This document shows, in pieces, positions 1-8,803 of a stretch of DNA of 52,097 nt (position 1 is the stretch's first letter; every line of letters begins with the position of its first letter). This DNA is from an uncultured Planctomycetaceae bacterium (GTDB lineage Bacteria; Planctomycetota; Planctomycetia; Planctomycetales; Planctomycetaceae): the NCBI GenBank assembly GCA_903858815.1, contig CAIOKE010000373.1:1-52097 (forward strand). The letters are read 5' to 3'. Below the pieces are notes generated by a model. It did no database searches. It saw only the letters and a program-made list of their open reading frames with translations, and had not been told where the DNA came from. The position numbers and the translations under genes are program-made.

Positions 1-346
1 ATCACCGCCCTCCTTGCGGCGCAAAATGCCAGCACAAAACAACTTGTGCAACTCGCAGCATGAAACCTTTGCGTCAGGCAAAGAAATGAACTGTTAGTAG
101 TACGAGGGAATTCCCGGATCCAGGACCGTTTTGTGAGGTAATCGCTGGATTTTTAAGGAAAACGGGGTCGGCTGTTCAAATTCCTCAAGCCTTCTGCGAA
201 ACTTCTTCGGATTCCGACTCGAACATTCCGAACATCTACGCTACACTTTGCGATTCTCTTGACGGCAGCATTCCTGGGTCTGTTCGTCTGAACAGCTGTG
301 TTTTATGGTGCTGTTTTTGGTTTTTTGCGGCTGGGGTTTTTGACTC
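1..346. other. Leader region upstream of rplU, no gene seen
   Basis: I find no convincing coding region or tRNA here. Two small symmetric elements are visible: a hairpin with 6-bp arms CTTTGC/GCAAAG at 67-83, and a perfect 10-bp palindrome GGGAATTCCC at 106-115. The long leader before a ribosomal protein gene could hold the rplU promoter and an autoregulatory leader, but I cannot point to a clear -35/-10 pair. Confidence 0.4.
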
Positions 347-700
347 ATGTTTGCTGTGATTGAAGACGGTAATCGTCAGCATCGGGTAGAGCAGGGCTCT
401 TTCCTTTCTATTGACTATCGCGAAGGTGTTGCAGAGGGTGAAGAGATCACCTTCGACCGCGTTCTGTTGGCGAACGGCGGTGGTCCCAGTGTCATCGGTG
501 CTCCGCTGATTCAGGGTGCCGTGGTGACTGGTCAGGTGAAGATTGCCACAGAGAAAGGCCCGAAACTGGAAGTCCAGCTTTTGCGTCGCCGCAAGAATTC
601 TCGTCGGCATACCGGGCACCGTCAGAAGCATACTCGCGTTCAGATCACCGGCATATCGGTGCCGGGTCTGCAGGTTGTAGCACCGGCTGAATCCGCCTGA
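347..700 (+). CDS. rplU: 50S ribosomal protein bL21
   Basis: Large-subunit ribosomal protein bL21, which binds 23S rRNA. The 117-residue product has the family's usual length (about 100-120). It opens with MFAVIEDGNRQHRVEQG, matching the typical L21 start (AVIxxGxxQxRV). It then shows the central hydrophobic stretch ending in VTGQVKIATEKGPK and the basic RNA-binding tail RRRKNSRRHTGHRQKHT. The last 15 residues, after ITGI, are a small extension. In most bacteria rplU is followed at once by rpmA (bL27). Here a strong intrinsic terminator follows and the next gene is an efflux adaptor, so rplU is probably monocistronic. The ATG start is favoured because it gives the conserved N-terminus. Confidence 0.96.
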   Translation: MFAVIEDGNRQHRVEQGSFLSIDYREGVAEGEEITFDRVLLANGGGPSVIGAPLIQGAVVTGQVKIATEKGPKLEVQLLRRRKNSRRHTGHRQKHTRVQITGISVPGLQVVAPAESA

Positions 701-737
701 TTTTTCAGGTGAGGGGCCGTTGTTCCGGGAATTGTGA

Positions 738-768
738 GCGAGTTGCTGGTTTAGCAGCTCGCTTTTTT
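738..768 (+). terminator. Rho-independent terminator after rplU
   Basis: A 10-bp stem (738-747 with 753-762, including one G-U pair) closes a 5-nt GGTTT loop and is followed directly by six T residues at 763-768. It lies 38 bp after the rplU stop and separates rplU from the efflux genes. Confidence 0.9.
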
Positions 769-847
769 GCTGCGCGGTGTTGAAGGTAGCAGTCCTTCAG
801 AGTGCAGCAGCTTTCTGGCAAATCGATTATTTCGGCAGAAGCGACCT

Positions 848-2260
848 ATGCATACATTCTCATTCGTTGCCTGGTTTGGCGCGGTGGTATTTCTGTCTGT
901 GTGTCTTGCGGGCTGTGGCCGCGATGGTGGGTCTGCCGAGGTTGCCACCGGGGCTGGTCCAGCGGCTGCCGCTGCCGCGCCACCGGCGTTGGTGCGAACG
1001 CAGGTAATCCGGGAAGAGGACGTATCGCCCGAATTTCGAGCGACGGGCAATGTGCGACCGCGGCATTTCAGCGTGGTGGCATCGGGTGCGGATGGAGTCG
1101 TGGCGGAGTTTCCGGTGGAGGTGGGTGAGTTTGTCCCGGCCGGGACTCTGCTTTCGAAGCTGCGGATGGAATCCACGGATCTGGAGCTGCAGGAGCAGGA
1201 GGCCCTGACGGAAGCTCGCGCGGCGGAGCTGGCGGAACTTCAAACGCCCCGGCGTGAGGACGTGGAAGAGTCGCAGGCGCGAGTTCAGGCGTTGCAGGTT
1301 ACGGCGTCCAATGCACAGCGCCGTCTGGAAGAGCTGCGAGCGCTCAGTCGGCGCGGTGCAGCAACTCAGTCTGAACTGCGTGACGGCGAAGATGCCTTTG
1401 ATGCGGCTCAGCAGAACCTGCTGGCTGCTCAGGCGGCCTATCAGCGCACAGCTTCGGGAGCTCGGGAAGAAAAGAAACAGCAGGCTTCCTCAATGCTCGA
1501 GTCTCAGAAGAAGCATGTTGATTTTCTGAAGGCTGAGCGTGAGAAGCGTCTGACGAAGGCTCCATTTGATGGCTTCGTGGTGGAAGAGCATACGTATGTT
1601 GGTCAATGGCTTTCAAAGGGAGCGCCTGTTCTGACTCTGGCTCGTCTGGACGAGGTGGAGGTGGAGGTGCAGATTGATCAGCAGTACATAGACCAGGTGT
1701 CTGCGGGTCGCGAGGTGACTTTGCGAGTGAGTGGCAGTGCAGGTGCAGGTGCAGGTGCAGGTGCAGCGACCACCGCTGAAGGGGCTCGAGAGTGGACTGG
1801 GCGTGTGGCCGCTGTTGTGCCGCGCAGCAACTGGGAACGCGGTTCACGCAGTTTCCCGGTCATTATACGAATTCAGAACGAGATTGATTCCAGCACGACT
1901 CCGCCCACTCCGGCATTGCGTGAGGGGATGATGGCTGAAGCCGCATTTCGCGGAATTCCCGTGAAGGCTCTGCTGGTGCCCAAGGATTCGGTCGTGCGAA
2001 CATCACGCGGTGCGTTCGTGTACGTGGTGAATCCAGCTGAGGAGGGCAAGCCTTTGAGTGTTCGTCAGGTACTGGTTTCTTTGGGGATTGGCACGGGTGT
2101 CTGGATTCAGGTTCAGGGCGAGTCGCTGGCGGCCGGTCAGCAGGTGGTGACAGAGGGTGCCGAGCGATTGCGAGCATTTCAGACCGTTTCGATTATGGAG
2201 CCTGCGAAGCAGGCCGCTGATGGTGGGGGTGGGGCGCCTGCAGGGGCTGTTCCGCAATAA
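848..2260 (+). CDS. RND efflux periplasmic adaptor (HlyD/MFP family) lipoprotein
   Basis: Membrane fusion protein that would link an inner-membrane RND pump to an outer-membrane channel. From the ATG at 848 it has 470 residues. The N-terminus is a lipoprotein signal: a hydrophobic stretch ending in the lipobox LAGC followed by GRDGG, so it is probably lipid-anchored. Next come a lipoyl half-motif (FPVEVGEFVPAGTLLSKL), a long heptad-rich helical hairpin (about residues 95-230), the second lipoyl half (KAPFDGFVVEEHTYVGQWLSKG) and beta-barrel/membrane-proximal domains. An in-frame GTGCAG-type hexamer repeat (1739-1766) adds an Ala-Gly run in the barrel region. An upstream in-frame ATG at 767 would put 27 hydrophilic residues before the signal, so 848 is preferred. 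The pump gene follows 90 bp downstream, presumably as one operon. No outer-membrane channel gene is nearby. Confidence 0.9.
   Translation: MHTFSFVAWFGAVVFLSVCLAGCGRDGGSAEVATGAGPAAAAAAPPALVRTQVIREEDVSPEFRATGNVRPRHFSVVASGADGVVAEFPVEVGEFVPAGTLLSKLRMESTDLELQEQEALTEARAAELAELQTPRREDVEESQARVQALQVTASNAQRRLEELRALSRRGAATQSELRDGEDAFDAAQQNLLAAQAAYQRTASGAREEKKQQASSMLESQKKHVDFLKAEREKRLTKAPFDGFVVEEHTYVGQWLSKGAPVLTLARLDEVEVEVQIDQQYIDQVSAGREVTLRVSGSAGAGAGAGAATTAEGAREWTGRVAAVVPRSNWERGSRSFPVIIRIQNEIDSSTTPPTPALREGMMAEAAFRGIPVKALLVPKDSVVRTSRGAFVYVVNPAEEGKPLSVRQVLVSLGIGTGVWIQVQGESLAAGQQVVTEGAERLRAFQTVSIMEPAKQAADGGGGAPAGAVPQ
1739..1766 (+). repeat. Hexanucleotide microsatellite GCAGGT inside the adaptor gene
   Basis: Four full copies plus a partial copy of the 6-mer GCAGGT, read in frame as alternating Ala and Gly. 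Because the unit is a multiple of three, length changes would alter a flexible loop without breaking the frame. Confidence 0.9.
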
Positions 2261-2350
2261 CGGTTTCCAGCAGAACACTGACTGTTCAGATCGTTGACGA
2301 CGGCATTTCGGCGGGATGTCACTGAGGCTTGCAGACTGGTTGGGTGGGAC

Positions 2351-5300
2351 ATGGATCTGATTCGGTTTTCCATTGAGAACCCTGTGAAGCTGACAGTCGG
2401 AGTGATTCTGGCTCTGCTGTTCGGCAGCATTGCCTACCTCGCGACTCCTGTGCAGCTGACGCCGGACGTGACTGAGCCGGAAATCACAATCTCCACCTTC
2501 TGGGCCGGCGCCAGTGCGCAGGAGATTGAGAAGGAAATTGTGGATGAGCAGGAAGAGCAGTTGAAGAGTGTGGAGGGGCTTGAGGAGTTTCGCAGTGAGA
2601 GCAGTGATTCGATGGGCATGATCACGCTCAAGTTCGCTGTGGGGACAGACCTCGCAGATGCTCGTGCTCGAGTTGCCGAAAAACTGAATCAGGTTCCCAA
2701 CTATCCCCCCGATGCTCGCGAGCCGGTGATTTCCACTGCGAACTCCGGTACGAAAGCGATTGCCTGGTTCATTCTGAAACCGATTCCTCCCAGTCGCGAA
2801 GATCTGCAGAACCTGATTGCTCAGGATCCGGCACTCAGAGAGCCTCTTGAGGGTCTGATGGCCGTGCCCGGTCCGATCAGTCTGCCGCGGATCAATCTGC
2901 TGTCTGAGCAGTATCCTGTGCTGCGGGTGTTTACCGAGGGACGCAATAATCCGGCACTGATGCGGAAGTTCGCTGAGGATTATATCGAAGCTGAGTTTGA
3001 GCGAATTGCCGGGATAGCGAATGCCAATGTGTTCGGTGGTCAGGAGCAGGAATTTCGAGTGGAGGTGCACCCGGCTCGTCTGGCTGCACTGGGGATCACG
3101 ATTGATGATCTGAGAGTGGCTCTGGCGGCACAGAATCAGAATGTTTCGGCGGGTGATATCCCGGAAGGCAAGCAGCGGAATGTTGTGCGCACGCTGGGAC
3201 AGTTCACGACTCCGGAGCAGGTTGGGGAAACGATCATTACGACTCGAGACAATGCGCCGGTAAGAGTTCGTGATGTGGCGGAAGCAGGTGTGGCCTACAA
3301 GAAGCCGGACGGCGTGGTGCGGCAGATGGGTCTGAACGCGCTGGCTGTGAATGCTCAGCAGGCACCGAATACAAATGTCAAGGAAATCATGGGGCCTCCG
3401 CGCCGCGAACTGGACCTGAATGGTGACGGAGACATTTCAGCTCTTGAACTGGCCGAATGTACTCGGATTTACGGACGCAATCTGCGGATTGCCTGCGAAG
3501 AGCTGAACCAGGGAATTCTCGCAACGAAGGGCCTGTACATGGAGCAGGTCTATGATGAAACGATTTACCTTGATTCGGCAACTGCCCTTGTTGAGAGCAA
3601 CGTGTATTCGGGCGGTGCACTGGCTGTGGTGATTCTGCTGCTGTTTTTGAAGAGTCTGCGGACGGTGTTGATCATTGGACTGTCGATTCCGATCAGCGTT
3701 ATTGCCACGTTCATTTTCATGAAGCTGTTTGGCCGCAGCATCAACGTGATCAGTCTGGCGGGGATGGCCTTTGCTGTGGGGATGGTGGCTGATAACGCCA
3801 TCACGGTTCTGGAAAACATTTTCCGTCATTATCAGATGGGTAAGTCGCCTCGCGAGGCTGCAGTTCAGGGGACGCAGGAGGTTTGGGGGGCGGTCCTTGC
3901 TGCGACGTTAACGATGATTGTGGTGTTTGTTCCGGTGATCTTTGTGCAGGGGCAGGCAGGGCAGTTGTTTCGTGATATTTCGCTGGCGATTGCCTGTTCC
4001 GTGGGGATCTCACTGATTGTCAGCATCACTGTGATACCTGCGGCGTCCGTCTGGTTGCTGGGTGGACTGAAGCTGGAATCGCTGGATTACGATATGAGCT
4101 TTGGTCCAACGGGGTTGTTTGGCCTTGTGCGTGTCAGTCACTGGCTGAATGAGGGGCTGGCCGGGACGATGAAGCGCCTGATGTCGGCTCGCGGCAGCTG
4201 GTTCTGGCGTCTGCTGGTGGTTGTGTTGTTCAGTGCGGGCAGTGTGTGGGCCAGTCTGCTGTTGTGGCCAGCAACAGAGTATCTGCCGAACGGCAATCGG
4301 AATCTGGTGATTGCCATCCTGCTGCCTCCGCCAGGCTACAATATCGATCAGATGATTTCGCTGGGGAACAACATTGAGCGGCAGCTGGCGCCCTACTGGA
4401 CAGGCGAAGCGGCTCCAGGCAGTCCGCGAATCAATGACTTTTTCTTCGTAGCGCGGGGGCGCAGTCTGTTTCTTGGGGCGAAGGCGGTTGATGAGCTGCG
4501 AGCGGGCGAGCTGATTCCGATTGTGGCACAGGCTGCGGGTTCGCAGCCTGGTGTGATTCCCATTGTCAGCCAGTCCAGTCTGTTTGACAGCGGACTGACC
4601 GGTGGCCGCTCGATTGACCTTGAGATCACCGGTCCTGATCTGGAGGAACTTGTTCAGGAGGCGCAGAAAGCGTTTGGCATGAGCATGGCAGCGTTTCCGA
4701 TGCCCGAGGGGAATCAGCTGCGTCCGATCCCCGGACTGGATCTTTCCAGCCCGGAACTGCACGTCGTGCCAAAGCTTGAGGAGTGTGCGGAGCTGGGAGT
4801 GACAACGGCCTCACTGGGTTATGCGGTGAACGCGCTGGTTGACGGAGCATTTGCTGGTGAGTATTCGCATGAAGGTCGCAAGATCGATCTGGTGATCTGT
4901 GGCGACGAAGACTACGCGGTGCATTCTCATGACCTTGAGAATCTGCCGATTCGAACACCGACCGGCCAGACCGTACGCCTGTCTGCTGTGGCTGATGTGC
5001 AGTTGAGTCGCGGGCCTGAGCAGGTCAATCATTCAGAGCGTCAGCGATCAATCACCATTCAGCTGACTCCGGCACAGGGGATTCCGCTGGAGGCCGCCAT
5101 GTTGCGGATGAATGAACAGGTGCAGAAAGCACTGATGGAAACGCCGCGATTTCAGAGTGGTTTGTATCAGATGCGTCTGGCGGGTACTGCGGACAAACTG
5201 GCTGATACGTGGTTTGACCTGAAGTGGAATCTGCTGCTGGCGCTGCTGCTCAGCTATCTGCTGATGGCCGCGCTGTTTGAATCATTCCTGTACCCGCTGG

Positions 5301-5836
5301 TGGTGATGATCAGCGTCGCGCTGGCGCTTGTCGGAGGTCTTGGTGGTTTGCGGATCATGAATATTTTCCAGCTGCAGCCACTCGATATGCTGACCATGCT
5401 GGGGTTTGTGATTCTGATCGGAACAGTGGCCAATAATGCCATTCTGATTGTGCATCAGGCCCTGAACTATATGCGTGAAGAGGGCATGGCTCCTGTGGAA
5501 GCAGTCTGTGAGACCGTGCGAACTCGCATGCGTCCGATTGTGATGAGCACACTTTCCACGGTGCTGGGAATGCTGCCTCTGGTGGTGCCTCTGCCGATCT
5601 ATGCTGACGGAGCGTGGGTGTGGAGTGTGGGAGCGGGCAGCGAGCTCTACCAGGGGCTGGGGGCCGTTGTGCTGGGTGGAATGGTGGTTTCGACGATTTT
5701 TACTCTGATTCTGATTCCGGCAGGATTCAGTCTGGTAATGGATGCTCGGATGCAGCTGACACGGCTGATCGGGGCGGTGCGAGGACGGCCAACCGGTTCA
5801 GCTGGCGGTTCGGGAGCGGCATCAGAAGGGGCTTGA
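2351..5836 (+). CDS. RND efflux inner-membrane transporter (AcrB/AcrD/AcrF family) with EF-hand-like insertion
   Basis: Proton-driven multidrug or solute exporter with 1161 residues, somewhat longer than AcrB (1049). The chosen start (2351) gives the classic N-terminus MDLIRFSIENPVKLTVGVIL. An upstream ATG at 2294 would add 19 atypical residues. Visible landmarks are TM1, the first porter domain, the TM2-TM6 block with the TM4 signature GMAFAVGMVADNAITVLEN (AcrB's Asp-Asp pair is Asp-Asn here), TM7, the second porter domain and the TM8-TM12 block containing GTVANNAILIV (Asn where AcrB has the proton-relay Lys). Asn at these positions occurs in other RND subfamilies. At residues 355-366 (3413-3448) the periplasmic part holds DLNGDGDISALE, a canonical 12-residue EF-hand loop, in an insertion of about 25 residues just before TM2. 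Its adaptor is encoded immediately upstream. The substrate cannot be told. Confidence 0.93.
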   Translation: MDLIRFSIENPVKLTVGVILALLFGSIAYLATPVQLTPDVTEPEITISTFWAGASAQEIEKEIVDEQEEQLKSVEGLEEFRSESSDSMGMITLKFAVGTDLADARARVAEKLNQVPNYPPDAREPVISTANSGTKAIAWFILKPIPPSREDLQNLIAQDPALREPLEGLMAVPGPISLPRINLLSEQYPVLRVFTEGRNNPALMRKFAEDYIEAEFERIAGIANANVFGGQEQEFRVEVHPARLAALGITIDDLRVALAAQNQNVSAGDIPEGKQRNVVRTLGQFTTPEQVGETIITTRDNAPVRVRDVAEAGVAYKKPDGVVRQMGLNALAVNAQQAPNTNVKEIMGPPRRELDLNGDGDISALELAECTRIYGRNLRIACEELNQGILATKGLYMEQVYDETIYLDSATALVESNVYSGGALAVVILLLFLKSLRTVLIIGLSIPISVIATFIFMKLFGRSINVISLAGMAFAVGMVADNAITVLENIFRHYQMGKSPREAAVQGTQEVWGAVLAATLTMIVVFVPVIFVQGQAGQLFRDISLAIACSVGISLIVSITVIPAASVWLLGGLKLESLDYDMSFGPTGLFGLVRVSHWLNEGLAGTMKRLMSARGSWFWRLLVVVLFSAGSVWASLLLWPATEYLPNGNRNLVIAILLPPPGYNIDQMISLGNNIERQLAPYWTGEAAPGSPRINDFFFVARGRSLFLGAKAVDELRAGELIPIVAQAAGSQPGVIPIVSQSSLFDSGLTGGRSIDLEITGPDLEELVQEAQKAFGMSMAAFPMPEGNQLRPIPGLDLSSPELHVVPKLEECAELGVTTASLGYAVNALVDGAFAGEYSHEGRKIDLVICGDEDYAVHSHDLENLPIRTPTGQTVRLSAVADVQLSRGPEQVNHSERQRSITIQLTPAQGIPLEAAMLRMNEQVQKALMETPRFQSGLYQMRLAGTADKLADTWFDLKWNLLLALLLSYLLMAALFESFLYPLVVMISVALALVGGLGGLRIMNIFQLQPLDMLTMLGFVILIGTVANNAILIVHQALNYMREEGMAPVEAVCETVRTRMRPIVMSTLSTVLGMLPLVVPLPIYADGAWVWSVGAGSELYQGLGAVVLGGMVVSTIFTLILIPAGFSLVMDARMQLTRLIGAVRGRPTGSAGGSGAASEGA

Positions 5837-6042
5837 GGGCCCGGTTTCCTGTCTTTCTGCCTCGGAAAATTCGGCTTTTCTCGAGTTTTGGCCAGTCCCG
5901 TCCAGGTTCTTCAATGTTTTGAATTCCCACGCAGGCATGTTTAGGATACGGGCTCACAGCGGTCGATGACCACCTCCGTCGAATCGCTGCATTGCCGGGG
6001 TTTTCAAAGTGCTCGTTTTAAGGCTATCAGGACATCAATTTC

Positions 6043-7116
6043 ATGCTGACAATTCCCGCTTCCGGAGCTCTGGACTTCCTTTCACTGGGCGCATTGATTC
6101 ACCGGCTGGATCCGGGAGTGATACCATTCCGCAAGGCCAACCAGTGTGCCATTCATGTCAGTGGCGGGGAATTCAACTGTGCTGCAAATCTGTCGGACTG
6201 TTTCCGGCTGAAGACCGGTATCACGACAGCCATGGTTGACTACCCGATTGGTGAGTTGATTCACGAACGTGTTCGGGCGATGGGTGTGCAGCCATTCTAT
6301 AAGCGGTTTGCCCACGATGGCGTCCGCGGGCCCAACATGGCCACGGTTTACAGTGATCAGGGCCATGGCGTTCGTGGACCGGTTGTATTCTACAACCGCA
6401 GCAACGAAGCTGCTGGTCTGCTGAAGCCTGGTGATTTCAACTGGTCAGAGATCTTTGCCGGTGGCGTCCGCTGGTTTCACAGTGGCGGCATCTTTGCGGC
6501 TCTGTCATCGACAACTCCGGAACTGATCATTGAAGGTATGAAGGCGGCCAAGGCCGCTGGTGCTGTGACCTCCTTTGACCTCAACTACCGCGCGAAACTC
6601 TGGCAGGTCAGCGGTGGTCTGGACAAGGCTCAGGAAACGCTGAATCGTATCGTCGAGCACGTCGATGTTCTGGTGGGTAACGAAGAGGACCTGCAGAAGG
6701 GACTGGGGCTGAAGGGGCAGGACGTGGAAGTTCACGGAAAGCTTGATCCGACGGCCTTCTTCGGCATGATGGAGGAAGTTGCCAGCAAACTGCCGAATGT
6801 AAAGGCTGTGGCGACAACGCTGCGCGAAGTGCATTCCACCAATCGTCATTCATGGAGTGCTGTGCTGTGGCTGGAGGGACGAACCTACCAGGCGAAGACG
6901 ATGGAACTGGATGTGATTGATCGAATCGGTGGCGGTGACGGATTTGCCTCCGGGTTGTTTTACGGATTGTTGACGGGCAAGGATCCTCAGACGGCTCTGA
7001 ACCTTGGCTGGGCTCATGGAGCACTGCTGACAACCTATCCGGGCGACACGACAATGGCGACCATCAAAGAAGTGGAAGCCGTGGCCTCCGGTGGGTCAGC
7101 GCGAGTCCAGCGTTGA
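6043..7116 (+). CDS. PfkB-family sugar kinase, probably 2-keto-3-deoxygluconate kinase
   Basis: Cytoplasmic ATP-dependent carbohydrate kinase of the ribokinase/PfkB family, 357 residues, a little longer than the usual 310-340. Visible are the N-terminal substrate-binding region with the glycine pair HVSGGEFNCAANL, the SFDLNYRAKLW segment typical of KDG kinases, VLVGNEEDL, and the C-terminal signature IDRIGGGDGFASGL, whose Asp is the expected catalytic base. The paired 6-phosphogluconate dehydrogenase gene 112 bp downstream suggests sugar-acid metabolism. KDG kinase is my best guess from the SFDLNYR and GGGDGFASG motifs. Fructokinase or another PfkB specificity is possible. The ATG at 6043 is used because a good Rossmann-like start follows directly. 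Confidence 0.8.
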   Translation: MLTIPASGALDFLSLGALIHRLDPGVIPFRKANQCAIHVSGGEFNCAANLSDCFRLKTGITTAMVDYPIGELIHERVRAMGVQPFYKRFAHDGVRGPNMATVYSDQGHGVRGPVVFYNRSNEAAGLLKPGDFNWSEIFAGGVRWFHSGGIFAALSSTTPELIIEGMKAAKAAGAVTSFDLNYRAKLWQVSGGLDKAQETLNRIVEHVDVLVGNEEDLQKGLGLKGQDVEVHGKLDPTAFFGMMEEVASKLPNVKAVATTLREVHSTNRHSWSAVLWLEGRTYQAKTMELDVIDRIGGGDGFASGLFYGLLTGKDPQTALNLGWAHGALLTTYPGDTTMATIKEVEAVASGGSARVQR

Positions 7117-7228
7117 TCGGTATGAGTATGAACGCAGGGGTCTGACACAGGACGATTTCCAGTTGTCTGCACGCCGTTCCCTTCTGTGGGCAGGTGTGGC
7201 AGCTTTTCTTCAGAGGCAGCAGGGCTCG

Positions 7229-8698
7229 ATGTCAAAGCATGATATTGGACTGATTGGTCTGGCCGTGATGGGTCAGAACCTGGTCATGAATATGGCCAAC
7301 AAGGGTTTCTCGGTCGGTGTCTACAATCGCACCACCGAGACGACTCACGAATTCCTGAAAGGGCTGGGAAGTCGGCCGGCAGGCGTGGTTGAAGCGGGGG
7401 CGGCTGAACGCATTCACGGCTATGACTCTCTGGAAGACTTCGTTAACAGCCTCGCTGCGCCTCGTCGTGTCATGATCATGGTGAAGGCCGGTAGCCCGGT
7501 GGACGCCGTGATTGACCAGCTGAAGCCACTGTTGGCTCAGGGAGACATCATTATCGACGGCGGCAATGCCGACTACACGGATACCAATCGTCGCCACAAG
7601 CAGTTGGCCGAGGAAGGTTTCCGATTTATCGGGACTGGTGTTTCCGGTGGTGAAGAAGGGGCACTGAAAGGGCCCAGCATCATGCCGGGCGGACATCCGG
7701 AAGCCTGGCCATTTGTTAAGGACGTCTTCCAGAGGATCAGTGCGAAAGTGGGGCCGAATGGGGACATTCCGTGCTGCGACTGGGTCGGTGAAGCCGGCGC
7801 CGGCCACTATGTGAAGATGGTGCACAACGGGATTGAATACGGCGACATGCAGCTGATCTGCGAAGCCTATTACATCCTGAAGTATGGCGTTGGACTGTCA
7901 AATCGTGAGCTGTTTGAAGTGTTCCGCGAGTGGAATGAGGGAGAACTCGAAAGCTACCTGATCGAAATTACTCGTGATATCTTCACGGTGCAGGATCGTG
8001 AGACCGGCAGTGATCTGGTGGATCTGATTCTTGACACGGCCGGGCAGAAGGGGACTGGCAAGTGGATGAGTCAGCATGCCCTTGATCTGGGTGTGCCGAC
8101 CACCTTGATTACGGAAGCTGTGTTTGCTCGCTGCCTTTCAGCCCAGAAGGATGCTCGAGTGCGGGCTGAAGCAGTGCTCAAAGGGCCGGATACAAAGTTC
8201 ACGGGTGACCGTAAACAGTTTGTTGATGACGTGCGGCAGGCTCTGTATGCCTCGAAACTCTGCAGCTATGCTCAGGGTTACGTACAGCTTGATGCAGCAG
8301 CAAAAGAATTCGGCTGGAAGCTGCAGAATGGCCCGATCGCTCTGCTGTGGCGTGGTGGCTGCATCATTCGATCGCGATTTCTGGAGGATATCAAGAAGGC
8401 CTTCGACAAGAACCCGACGCTCGAAAACCTGCTGCTGGACGACTTCTTCAGGTCGGCGATCGAGCAGGCTCAGCCGGCGTGGCGCCGAGTGGTTTCGACG
8501 GCTATTCAACTGGGATTGCCGGTGCCCGGCTTTTCAGCCGCTCTGACCTACTTTGACGGTTATCGCCGTGGTCGCCTGCCGGCGAATCTGCTGCAGGCGC
8601 AGCGCGACTACTTCGGTGCTCATACCTACGAACGTGTCGACAAGCCGCGTGGTGAAAAGTTCCACACGGACTGGATTCGTGAACGTCGTCTGTCGTAG
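7229..8698 (+). CDS. gnd: 6-phosphogluconate dehydrogenase (decarboxylating)
   Basis: Oxidative pentose-phosphate enzyme: 6-phosphogluconate + NADP+ to ribulose 5-phosphate + CO2 + NADPH. The 489 residues fit the long (E. coli-like) class, about 470-490. Motifs seen in order are the dinucleotide fold GLAVMGQNLVMNMA with NRT at the end of strand 2, IIDGGNADYTDTNRR, the family signature FIGTGVSGGEEGALKGPSIMPGG, the catalytic-Lys segment GAGHYVKMVHNGIEYGDMQLI, and a C-terminal region with RGGCIIRS and FSAALTYFDGYR. The start at 7229 gives the conserved MSKHDIGLIG. Longer in-frame versions back to 7091 would overlap the kinase and add 46 atypical residues. It probably shares an operon with the kinase. 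A strong terminator follows. Confidence 0.96.
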   Translation: MSKHDIGLIGLAVMGQNLVMNMANKGFSVGVYNRTTETTHEFLKGLGSRPAGVVEAGAAERIHGYDSLEDFVNSLAAPRRVMIMVKAGSPVDAVIDQLKPLLAQGDIIIDGGNADYTDTNRRHKQLAEEGFRFIGTGVSGGEEGALKGPSIMPGGHPEAWPFVKDVFQRISAKVGPNGDIPCCDWVGEAGAGHYVKMVHNGIEYGDMQLICEAYYILKYGVGLSNRELFEVFREWNEGELESYLIEITRDIFTVQDRETGSDLVDLILDTAGQKGTGKWMSQHALDLGVPTTLITEAVFARCLSAQKDARVRAEAVLKGPDTKFTGDRKQFVDDVRQALYASKLCSYAQGYVQLDAAAKEFGWKLQNGPIALLWRGGCIIRSRFLEDIKKAFDKNPTLENLLLDDFFRSAIEQAQPAWRRVVSTAIQLGLPVPGFSAALTYFDGYRRGRLPANLLQAQRDYFGAHTYERVDKPRGEKFHTDWIRERRLS

Positions 8699-8734
8699 AC
8701 GCTGCAAGACCATCACGGGTCTTTGAGATCCTTG

Positions 8735-8775
8735 TCCCGGACCGCTCTGTTACTGGAGTTGTCCGGGATTTTTTT
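8735..8775 (+). terminator. Rho-independent terminator after gnd
   Basis: The arms TCCCGGAC (8735-8742) and GTCCGGGA (8761-8768) pair perfectly and are followed by seven T residues (8769-8775). The 18-nt loop can form a short inner helix. It ends the kinase-gnd unit and insulates the metal transport operon. Confidence 0.85.
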
Positions 8776-8803
8776 GTCATCGAGGGAACCGCTGGACTGG
8801 CTG

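Noticed and set aside
155-220. tRNA-like TTCAAATT sequence in the leader of rplU
   Set aside because: No matching acceptor, D or anticodon arms could be found around it.
236-631. 131-codon open frame on the minus strand across rplU
   Set aside because: It lies antisense to rplU, has no recognisable motif and no ribosome binding site.
2003-3070. 355-codon open frame on the minus strand inside the RND genes
   Set aside because: Antisense to two clear genes; its composition (many His, Arg, Gln, Ser) is what the complementary frame of GC-rich coding DNA gives.
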